Source: UBA4408 sp002389785 (lineage in GTDB: Bacteria; Bacteroidota; Bacteroidia; UBA4408). From it: DNA of 64,000 nucleotides. The translations under genes were made by a program, and so were the position numbers. Each line of letters opens with the position of its first letter. The stretch's first letter is position 1. Below are positions 37,101 to 44,442 of the stretch, in pieces. The stretch lies in NCBI GenBank assembly GCA_035438985.1, contig DAORJK010000007.1, positions 83,086 to 147,085 on the forward strand. Direction: 5' to 3'. Below the pieces are notes generated by a model. It was not told where the DNA came from. It worked only from the letters and a program-made list of their open reading frames with translations, and did no database searches.

Positions 37101-40100
37101 ATGGCTCAGCTGCTGTTTCGGTTACGGGTGGTTTAAGTCCATTTAGTTTTTTCTGGAATACTGTGCCGGCGCAAACAAGCGCAACAGCTACCAATCTTAC
37201 GCAAGGAACATATACAGTTATTATTACAGATGGTAATGGATGTACAAATTCTCAAAATGTAACTATCGCCCAACCAAGTCAATTGTCATTTACAGGAATC
37301 ACCACTTCTATATCCTGTTTTGGAGGCAGCAATGGTTCTATTGTACTTACTCCAAATGGTGGTACAGCTCCTTATACCTATTTATGGCAACCGGGAAATC
37401 AAACTACTTCATCCATTATTAATCAGCCAATTGGCACCTATTCAGTAACAGTAACCGATTCAAAAAACTGTCAGCAAAGTAATTCATTTACGCTTACACA
37501 ACCTGCAGTATTAACTTCCAGTTTAACAGCAACTAGCATTGATTGTTTTGGAACAAGTACCGGTAGTGTTAGCAGTTCAATTAATGGAGGTACTGCTCCC
37601 TACGTGTACAATTGGAGTCCCGGAGGAAGCACTGCTCCTTCTGTAAGCGGATTGGCTGCCGGGGTATATACGCTTCAAGTTACCGATAGTAAAGGATGTG
37701 TAAAAGTAGATTCGGTGACAATTACTCAATCTACAGCTATTTTGGCTCCAATTACACAAACTAACGAAACCTGCACCAACTCCAACAATGGTACAGCAAC
37801 TGTATTGGCCAGCGGTGGAAATCCGAGTTATACTTATTTATGGACACCTGGTAATTTAAACACTAGCAGTATTTCAAATTTAGCGAGTGGTACCTATACC
37901 TTAACTGTTACAGATACTAAAGGTTGTAAAGCATTCGGATTTGTAACAATAACTGAGCCTCCAGCCTTACAAACTAATTTCATTAATCAACAAAATATCA
38001 AATGCTTTAATGCTTCAACCGGTTCAGTAAGCATCAATGCAACGGGCGGTACTCCCGGTTACTCTTATTTTTGGACACCGGGTAATTTTACTACTGCTAC
38101 AATAACCGCCGTTCAAGCTGGTTCTTATACAGTAACTGTAAGCGACAACAACAATTGTCAAACGCAAAATACAGTAGTGTTAACACAACCATCTCAAGCC
38201 TTATCTGTATTAACCAGTGCTACTCCTGCAGCCTGCAACGGTGCTAATTCGGGATCGGTTCAAGCAAATGCATCAGGCGGAACTGCTCCCTACAACTTTT
38301 TTTGGACACCCGGAGGTTCCACAGCACAAACAGTTTCGGGATTAACTCAAGGAAATTATACCGTTTTAGTAACCGATAAAAATGGTTGTACCACTACCGG
38401 TGTAGCGACCGTAACCGAACCTTTACCTTTGTCCATTACATCGGGTTCAACGAATTCAAATTGTGGTTTAGCCAATGGATCAGCTTTTGTAACGGTTAGT
38501 GGGGGTGTTCCACCATTTAGCTATCAATGGTCACCAGCTGGAGGAACAGCCAATACAGCCAATAATTTACTTTCGGGTGCTTACTCAGTTTTAATTACCG
38601 ATGGTAACGGCTGCACTACTACCGAATTGATAAATGTTAACGATAACAACGGGCCTTCCGTATCAATTATTGGAATTACAAATGTGACTTGTTTTGGAGG
38701 CAACAATGGTACTGCATCGGCAAATGTTTCAAGTGGAACCGGTCCTTTTACCTTTAATTGGTTACCTACAGGTGGTACAGGTCCTGTTGCAACCGGTCTT
38801 AGTGCTGGAATTTATACCGTGGTAGTTACTGATGCAAATGGGTGTAATTCGTTAGCGACAACAAGTCCTTCAATAACTCAACCTCCACAACTTGTTTTAA
38901 ATTTAACGACCTCCGATGTTTCGTGTTTTGGAGGAACAAATGGATCAGCAAGTGTATTGGTAAGTGGAGGAACGCCCGGATACTCTTATGCATGGTCACC
39001 GGTAGGAGGTTCTACCTCATCCATTTCAAATTTAGCCTCATCGATATATACCATTTTGGTAACTGATTCAAATAATTGTGTCATATCCAACAGTTTTTCA
39101 ATTGATGAACCTACCCAAATTTCGGCCACCATTAGCAATACATCGAATGTAAGTTGTTTTGCAGGTAATAATGGTAGCGCAACAGTGAGTGTGAATGGTG
39201 GAACACCCTTTTACAATTACAATTGGATTCCTGCAGGAGGAAATGGACCAACAGGAGTTAACCTAGCCGCAGGTACTTACACGGTTGAAATAACTGATTT
39301 TAACGGATGTACAAATACTGCAATCGCTACAATTACACAACCCACACAACCACTTGCTGCCAGTGCTAGCAGTACGGCAACAAATTGTTTTGGAGGCTCA
39401 AATGGAACCGCGCAAGCAACAGTAATTGGGGGAACTCCGGGATACACTTTCCTGTGGTCGCCTAGCGGAGGAAATTTACAAACAGCCACAGGTTTAAGTC
39501 CGGGTAATTACTTTGTGGCAGTGACTGATGCCAATAATTGTCAAACAAATGTGGCCGTGAGTGTTACTCAACCCACACAAATGGTGGTAAATTTATCTCC
39601 ATCAGATCCATCGTGCGGTTTGTCAAATGGTTTAATCACATCACAAGTTTCGGGAGGTACTTCTCCATATACGTATTTGTGGACGCCAACTAACACAACA
39701 AATTCTATTTTAAATGGGGCATCGCCCGGTAGTTATACCTTACTGGTTACTGATTCAAAAAACTGTACATCAACAAATCAAACCACACTGACCAATATAC
39801 CGGGACCGACTGCATCTTTGCTTTTTTCGACCAATGTTTCCTGCGCAGGCGGCAATAACGGTCTTGCGAACATTCAAATTAATCAAGGAACTTTACCTTA
39901 TACCATTAATTGGTCACCATTTGGAGGATCAAATTTAATTGCTCAAAATTTAAGTGCTGGTAATTACACTGCATTAATTACAGATGGTATAGGTTGTCAA
40001 ACAAGTGTTTCGGCTAGTATTTCGGAGCCTTCTCCTTTAACTCTATTAGCTCAATCAAACACGCAGGTTTCCTGCTTTGGCGGAAGTAATGGTGCGGCCA

Positions 40101-41785
40101 TTGTTTCAGCAAGTGGCGGCGCAGGCAACTATACCTATTCTTGGTCGCCAATACTATCCAGTAGCCCTTCGGTAAACAATTTATCGGCAGGAAGCTACAC
40201 TGTAACTGCTTTTGACCAAAATAGTTGTAGCACCTCTATCTCAATAAGTATTACCCAACCAAGCCTTTTATCGTCGGCTATTGGTGCTGTAATAAACCCT
40301 ACTTGTTTTGGCGGAACCGGTTCTGCTTCTGCTATTGGAGTTGGAGGAACTTTCCCATATACCTATTCATGGGCAACTGTACCTCCTCAATTTAACAGCA
40401 CTGCAACAGGCCTTTTAGCCGGTTCAACACAGGTAACTGTTACTGATGCTAAAGGATGCACTACCACCAATACTGCTACACTTACACAACCCAGTCAGGT
40501 TATTACTTCAGCTGCTCCAGATATTTCAGTTTGCTTAGGACAATCAGGGACACTTACTGCTACAGCCAGTGGAGGAGCCGGTAATTACTTTTACTCATGG
40601 CAACCACAAAATGTCATTAATTCAGGAAGCTTAACTGTAGCTCCTTCCGTGAGTAGTACGTATCTAGTTTTTGCCTCTGACCAAAGTGGATGTAGCGGAA
40701 CAGTTGATACTATTAATGCCATTGTGTTTACCTTACCGGCATCGAGTGTTCAAGTAGTTGGAAATACCCCAATTTGCCCCGGACAAACTACACAAATTTC
40801 AGTGCAAACAAGTGGAAATACCGGGCTATTGACTTATACTTGGAATAATAATTTGGGAAACAGTCCGGGTCCAATTGCTGTAACACCCTTGCAGCCCACA
40901 ACCTATGTTGTTTCGGTAGTGAATAATTGTGGTGTTGCAGTTGTTGATTCTATTCGAATTGCATTTAACCCCCCACCCCAAATTTTATTTACACCGACTA
41001 TTTTGGGAGGGTGTGTCCCACTTATAGTTCAATTTACAGATAATTCAATTTCAGGAAATGCCAGTGATCCAATTACCAGCTGGAATTGGACTTTCAGCGA
41101 TGGTACTACCTCTTCTATACAAAATCCAACACATACTTTTACACAAGCAGGTAGTTATCCTGTTAGCTTATCTGTTACAACTGCAAACGGCTGTACCAAC
41201 AATAACGCAACTGCACCAACAGTTATCTCGGCTCATCCGTTGCCTATCGCTGCATTTTCTTTAAACTCAACTAATCTGGATTTACCAACAGATTTATTAC
41301 AAACAAACAACCAATCGGTAGGTGCAACTTCGTATGTATGGGAGTTTGGAGACGGGGGTAGTTCAACACTTGAAAATCCCCAATACAGTTATACACAAGT
41401 TGGAAATTTTCCTGTGCAGTTAACAGCAACAACAGCTTTTGGATGTGAGGACAAGATGACCATTGAAATTAAAACCAATGCACAAATTTTATTTCCAAAT
41501 GCATTTACACCTAATCCCGGCTACTCGTCAGGTGGTGTATATGATCCTAACAGTTTAGACAACGATGTGTTTTTCCCTTACACAGCGGGAGTTGTTGAAT
41601 TTAAAATTCAGGTTTTTGACAGGTGGGGTGAATTAATTTTTGAAAGCAACACACTTAAACAAGGTTGGGATGGCTATTACAGAGGGAAACTTTGCCCAAT
41701 GGGGGTATATGTTTGGAAAGCACGAATTGTATTAAATAATGGACAAACACTTTATAAAACAGGCGATGTTACACTACTACGTTAA
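34160..41785 (+). CDS. Giant SprB-like adhesin with 15 SprB repeats, PKD domains and T9SS type B sorting domain
   Basis: 2541-aa cell-surface protein. Signal peptide 1-22. The N-terminal module THIVGGSLTYIHNGG... is shared with the protein at 30653 but is interrupted by an extra beta-rich domain (about 158-315, FALANGTTVDNGT to RFDNVLVSG). PKD domains lie near 468-525 and 560-610 (SWNFGDNTSS), then three or four Ig-like units (AGPNQTVCG, AGPDQIICG, AGADQNLCM). Residues about 968-2113 are 15 SprB repeats of 75-79 aa with the pattern SCFGGxNGxAxVxxxGGTxPYxYxW, then GxYTVxVTDxxGC. Two more Ig-like units, two PKD domains (2280-2440) and a CHU_C domain (FDRWGELIFES, GWDGYYRG, GVYVWKARI) end it. 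It heads an operon with a PD40 protein and an SprF-type protein. It probably acts in surface adhesion or gliding; it is shorter than F. johnsoniae SprB. Confidence 0.9.
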   Translation: MKAKLHLLLLTLFLSLPFFAHSTHIVGGSLTYIHNGGSNYTVTLKLYRDCGPGTVQLPNSVTISVLGYNGAAFSPSRDITIPLSTITPVPSNLDTCATPPNPMPCTQEGLYTITVNNLPPNPGGYHLYFQVVARNLSLTNVNASGNNVGESFYAYIPGPPVLWGEDFALANGTTVDNGTTAWSTTAGAIAPTTASVNNNLFQLTGDDDGQQTWTSQVIPIAAFLGGVNLSVDLSENGTLDVNDSIFVYYRINGGPLTLFSTNGFIADDFANAVATQSGLVGATVQIIIRVHYDLNSPNTEIYRFDNVLVSGTTFTDNSNPTFTLFPPLFLCVGEPFTFDHSATDLNGDSLSYAFYTPFNGDNGPGALDPTFPNNTATFQPVTFLGGFSATNPLGGTPLTLNSTSGLLSGTPSALGQYVVGILVKEYRNGVYISSTYRDFQFNVITCPQFVPAVLSPVSSCNSNTISFANLGGSSGSGWLWDFGDPTTTNDNSTLNTPTYTYSNPGNYTVSLTTGVGTNCANTATTQLVISSVVPNFSTTAPQCAGNAVSFTDLATHSANATLNSWSWNFGDNTSSTLQNPTHVYTTGGVYNVTLIVGSNTNCVDTIVLPVTINPLPIATAGPNQTVCGNNATVTLNGLINGATGGIWTSNGSGTFSPNATTLNASYIPSIADTAIGSVTLTLTSTGNGNCPAAVSTMVVTITNSPTIANAGPDQIICGTTTATLAANTPSTGTGTWSILSGSATIANPLSPTTTLSGIAPGSSVSLLWNISSPGCLSSGDVVTISGDLVPTTAAAGADQNLCMATSTTMTANSPAVGTGQWSIVSGAGFISNPTSPTTAITGLLPGGTLVLRWTISQGVCSSTDDISIINNLIATVNAGNNQALCAPANIQLNGSVTGGTTTGVWTSLGSGTFSPSNTSLNATYILSNNDILNGNVSLVLTSTGNTPGCPAVNDTVLINYAGFNGTVSVIPTDVSCFGGNNGSAAVSVTGGLSPFSFFWNTVPAQTSATATNLTQGTYTVIITDGNGCTNSQNVTIAQPSQLSFTGITTSISCFGGSNGSIVLTPNGGTAPYTYLWQPGNQTTSSIINQPIGTYSVTVTDSKNCQQSNSFTLTQPAVLTSSLTATSIDCFGTSTGSVSSSINGGTAPYVYNWSPGGSTAPSVSGLAAGVYTLQVTDSKGCVKVDSVTITQSTAILAPITQTNETCTNSNNGTATVLASGGNPSYTYLWTPGNLNTSSISNLASGTYTLTVTDTKGCKAFGFVTITEPPALQTNFINQQNIKCFNASTGSVSINATGGTPGYSYFWTPGNFTTATITAVQAGSYTVTVSDNNNCQTQNTVVLTQPSQALSVLTSATPAACNGANSGSVQANASGGTAPYNFFWTPGGSTAQTVSGLTQGNYTVLVTDKNGCTTTGVATVTEPLPLSITSGSTNSNCGLANGSAFVTVSGGVPPFSYQWSPAGGTANTANNLLSGAYSVLITDGNGCTTTELINVNDNNGPSVSIIGITNVTCFGGNNGTASANVSSGTGPFTFNWLPTGGTGPVATGLSAGIYTVVVTDANGCNSLATTSPSITQPPQLVLNLTTSDVSCFGGTNGSASVLVSGGTPGYSYAWSPVGGSTSSISNLASSIYTILVTDSNNCVISNSFSIDEPTQISATISNTSNVSCFAGNNGSATVSVNGGTPFYNYNWIPAGGNGPTGVNLAAGTYTVEITDFNGCTNTAIATITQPTQPLAASASSTATNCFGGSNGTAQATVIGGTPGYTFLWSPSGGNLQTATGLSPGNYFVAVTDANNCQTNVAVSVTQPTQMVVNLSPSDPSCGLSNGLITSQVSGGTSPYTYLWTPTNTTNSILNGASPGSYTLLVTDSKNCTSTNQTTLTNIPGPTASLLFSTNVSCAGGNNGLANIQINQGTLPYTINWSPFGGSNLIAQNLSAGNYTALITDGIGCQTSVSASISEPSPLTLLAQSNTQVSCFGGSNGAAIVSASGGAGNYTYSWSPILSSSPSVNNLSAGSYTVTAFDQNSCSTSISISITQPSLLSSAIGAVINPTCFGGTGSASAIGVGGTFPYTYSWATVPPQFNSTATGLLAGSTQVTVTDAKGCTTTNTATLTQPSQVITSAAPDISVCLGQSGTLTATASGGAGNYFYSWQPQNVINSGSLTVAPSVSSTYLVFASDQSGCSGTVDTINAIVFTLPASSVQVVGNTPICPGQTTQISVQTSGNTGLLTYTWNNNLGNSPGPIAVTPLQPTTYVVSVVNNCGVAVVDSIRIAFNPPPQILFTPTILGGCVPLIVQFTDNSISGNASDPITSWNWTFSDGTTSSIQNPTHTFTQAGSYPVSLSVTTANGCTNNNATAPTVISAHPLPIAAFSLNSTNLDLPTDLLQTNNQSVGATSYVWEFGDGGSSTLENPQYSYTQVGNFPVQLTATTAFGCEDKMTIEIKTNAQILFPNAFTPNPGYSSGGVYDPNSLDNDVFFPYTAGVVEFKIQVFDRWGELIFESNTLKQGWDGYYRGKLCPMGVYVWKARIVLNNGQTLYKTGDVTLLR
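37060..40500 (+). repeat. Coding tandem repeat: 15 diverged SprB units of about 228-237 bp
   Basis: Fifteen successive units inside the adhesin gene, each beginning around a Cys-Phe-Gly-Gly codon cluster and ending near ITQPxQ. Conserved words such as GGxTxPYxY, YTVxVTD and NGC recur at matching positions. Units differ enough at DNA level that they appear old, but short identical stretches could still allow recombination and copy-number change. Confidence 0.85.
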
Positions 41786-43337
41786 AAATTGTCTTGTACC
41801 GCTTCTGCTGGTATTGTATTCTTTTAGTGGAGTTGCGCAATCGAATACAAAAGAGTTTCGTAAGTTGATGTGGGAAGGAAATCAAGGCTTCGAAATAGGT
41901 GATTACTTGAATGCAAAAATTGCATTTGAAAAAGCTGAAGCAATTGATAGTACCAACAAGGAATTGAATTATAAATTGGGAATGTGCAAATTCGAAATAA
42001 AAAAATTCCGTCATGATTCACGTAAAAATTTTGAACGAATAAAAAGCGCTGACTATCCTGAAGCAAATTATTATTTGGGAATACTTTATCATCTTTCAAA
42101 AGATTTTGACAAAGCCATCGCCAGCTTTAACGCTTACCAAAGTGCTAAAGGAGAGAAAGAACATTTGGCCAAAGAAATAAACGACTTGCTTATTAAATGC
42201 TATTCGGCTCAATTATTAGAGTCTACAAAATACAGTTCGGTAGAAATTGAGAATCTTGGACCTACTATTAATACTGAGTTTCCGGAATATGTTCCATTGA
42301 TTCCAGCGGATGAAAAATTTATGATTTTCACCTCACGTCGAAAAAATGAATTACACGATAAACAAAATGTATACGGCGAATATTATGAAGATATTTATCA
42401 GACCTTTCGTAACAATGGTAACTGGTCTGCTCCGAAACTGTTAGACAGTACTATTAATACAGTAACGCATGATGCATGTACCGGATTATCAGCTGATGGC
42501 GAAAAATTACTTTTATTCCGCACCAGCAAAGACACTCGAACAGGAGATATTTTGGAGAGTAATTTTATAAATGCCGTTTGGACAAAACCAACACCTCTTC
42601 GACTAAATGTAAATAGTTCGGATTACATTGAATCCAGTGCATGTTATTCACCCAACAACGACATTGTATTTTTTTCGAGTAATCGGATGGGTGGATTTGG
42701 AGGTAAGGATTTGTATTATGTAAAAAAATTACCGGATGGTACTTGGGGCATTCCCAGAAACTTGGGCGAAAATGTAAATACCGAATACAATGAAGATGCT
42801 CCTTTTGTTGATGCATTGGGCAAAACAGTGTATTTTAGTTCGGAAGGTCATACAAACATGGGCGGATACGATGTGTTTAAATCCAATTTTGATGAAGCTG
42901 GGTATTTTACCAAAGCGGTTAACTTAGGAAGCCCTATTAACACTGTTAACGATGATGTTTTTTTTGTTTTGAATCCGGATAGTTCTGTAGCATACTTATC
43001 GTCTGAACGGGAAGGTGGTTATGGCTCTCAGGATATATACAAAGTATATTTTAATGACAATCCGGCCACTTTAAAAGTTTACGATGTACACGTACAAGAT
43101 GAGCAAAACGCATTTATTAAAAACGTAGATATTACTTTGTATGATGCCAAAACCAATGAGTTAGTTGGTAAATACAAATCAAATCCTAATTCTGGAAAAA
43201 TTATTTTTATTTCCCGCCCTCAACGGCAATTTAAAATTCAGATTCAGGCCAATGGATATGAGACTAAATTGCTTGAAAACTATAGTTTGGCCGGAAACTA
43301 TGATGTATTATTTACCTTAACCAAATCAGCAAAATGA
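41766..43337 (+). CDS. TPR/PD40-repeat periplasmic protein of the SprB-SprF operon (PorE-like without OmpA domain)
   Basis: 523-aa protein. An ATG at 41739 exists, but the ATG at 41766 gives a proper signal peptide (MLHYYVKNCLVPLLLVLYSF...GVAQS), so I use it; the gene then overlaps the adhesin stop by 20 bp. TPR-like helices cover about 25-135 (LMWEGNQGFEIGDYLNAKIAFEKA, YYLGILYHLSKDFDKAIASF). PD40/WD40-like beta-propeller blades follow (MIFTSRRKNE, VFFSSNRMGGFGGKDLY, VYFSSEGHTNMGGYDVF, AYLSSEREGGYGSQDIY). A carboxypeptidase-regulatory-like beta domain ends it (about 425-523). PorE-type T9SS proteins have the same order but finish with a peptidoglycan-binding OmpA domain, which is missing here. 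It probably works with the adhesin or SprF at the outer membrane. Confidence 0.8.
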   Translation: MLHYYVKNCLVPLLLVLYSFSGVAQSNTKEFRKLMWEGNQGFEIGDYLNAKIAFEKAEAIDSTNKELNYKLGMCKFEIKKFRHDSRKNFERIKSADYPEANYYLGILYHLSKDFDKAIASFNAYQSAKGEKEHLAKEINDLLIKCYSAQLLESTKYSSVEIENLGPTINTEFPEYVPLIPADEKFMIFTSRRKNELHDKQNVYGEYYEDIYQTFRNNGNWSAPKLLDSTINTVTHDACTGLSADGEKLLLFRTSKDTRTGDILESNFINAVWTKPTPLRLNVNSSDYIESSACYSPNNDIVFFSSNRMGGFGGKDLYYVKKLPDGTWGIPRNLGENVNTEYNEDAPFVDALGKTVYFSSEGHTNMGGYDVFKSNFDEAGYFTKAVNLGSPINTVNDDVFFVLNPDSSVAYLSSEREGGYGSQDIYKVYFNDNPATLKVYDVHVQDEQNAFIKNVDITLYDAKTNELVGKYKSNPNSGKIIFISRPQRQFKIQIQANGYETKLLENYSLAGNYDVLFTLTKSAK

Positions 43338-44332
43338 GCTTCCGTATTAAATTCCTCTTTCTTGCTTATATGGCCTCACTGATGATGGTGAAAGGGCAAG
43401 ACATGCACTTTTCGCAGTTTTATTCATCACCGGTATATTTAAATCCTGCCTTAGCCGGATTAAATGTGTGTTCGCGTGCAACGCTTGTTTATCGGAATCA
43501 ATGGCCCGGTATATCAAAAGCTTTCAATTCCTACTTATTTTCGAGTGATCACTTTATTGCAGACGCTAAAATTGGTGCCGGTATGTTGATGGCACATGAC
43601 GAAGCCGGCAGTGGAAATTTAATGACTACTATTGTTAGCCCCACTCTTGCTTATGAACTGCGCGTAAGTCAGGAATTTGGGATTCGTTTTGGAATACAAC
43701 CGGGACTTACACAAAAACGAATTAATTATAAAAAATTAGTCTTTGGAGATCAAATAGCGCGCGGTGGAGACGTTTCAACGATCGAAGATTCAAAACCTTC
43801 TAAAACATATTTTGATGCAGGTACAGGAATCTTTTTTTATACCAAACAATATTGGGGAGGTTTTGCATTGAACCACATAAATCAACCAAACGAATCCTTA
43901 ACCGGTACCACCTCGCGTTTGCCTGTGAAATATACTTTGCACGGAGGTTATTCACACTTGTTGAATGCCGATGAGCGGGATGAATTAAAGCGGAAATCAA
44001 TAACCAGCGTGTTTCATTATCGTCATCAAAAGAAATTCGACCAGTTCGATTATGGATTGTATTACCGTGAAAATGTTTTTACAGTTGGCTTGTGGTACCG
44101 CGGTTTAAACATCGTGAAGCGTTACCGAAAAGGATATCAAAACAATGATGCATTGTGTTTAATATTGGGCTTGCAAAACAAACGTACGAGCTTTGGCTAC
44201 AGTTATGACATTACTATTTCTAAATTGGCAAACGTTTCACAAGGTGCGCATGAAGTAACTGTTTCATACCAACTTTGCAATCCAAAGAAAAAGAAAAAAA
44301 TACGTTTGACCGTTGATTGTCCTAAGTTTTAA
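43334..44332 (+). CDS. PorP/SprF-family type IX secretion membrane protein
   Basis: 332-aa outer-membrane beta-barrel protein of the PorP/SprF family. After a signal peptide (about 1-21) comes the hallmark QDMHFSQFYSSPVYLNPALAG, then RATLVYRNQWPGI and alternating aromatic beta strands to the end. In F. johnsoniae SprF is needed to export and attach SprB, and PorP/SprF proteins are often encoded directly beside a large type B sorted adhesin. Here the start ATG overlaps the stop of the PD40 gene by 4 bp, so the three proteins are likely translationally coupled. It probably serves the 2541-aa adhesin specifically (inference). Confidence 0.92.
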   Translation: MSFRIKFLFLAYMASLMMVKGQDMHFSQFYSSPVYLNPALAGLNVCSRATLVYRNQWPGISKAFNSYLFSSDHFIADAKIGAGMLMAHDEAGSGNLMTTIVSPTLAYELRVSQEFGIRFGIQPGLTQKRINYKKLVFGDQIARGGDVSTIEDSKPSKTYFDAGTGIFFYTKQYWGGFALNHINQPNESLTGTTSRLPVKYTLHGGYSHLLNADERDELKRKSITSVFHYRHQKKFDQFDYGLYYRENVFTVGLWYRGLNIVKRYRKGYQNNDALCLILGLQNKRTSFGYSYDITISKLANVSQGAHEVTVSYQLCNPKKKKKIRLTVDCPKF

Positions 44333-44388
44333 GTAGTGCTCAATCGCTTACACAGCGCAAAATTATGGAATTAATTACCTCCGCTTAC

Positions 44389-44425
44389 AAAAAAAGCGGT
44401 TGCTTATTTGGCAACCGCTTTTTTT
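44389..44425. terminator. Bidirectional rho-independent terminator
   Basis: AAAAAAAGCGGTTGC (44389-44403) pairs perfectly over 15 bp with GCAACCGCTTTTTTT (44411-44425) around a 7-nt loop. It ends the adhesin operon on + and the DPP III-like gene on -. Confidence 0.92.
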
Positions 44426-44442
44426 AGGTTCAATTTGAACGT

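Noticed and set aside
41739..41765. Upstream ATG for the TPR/PD40 protein
   Set aside because: The extra nine residues (MDKHFIKQA) lengthen the overlap with the adhesin gene and spoil a compact signal peptide; the ATG at 41766 is better.
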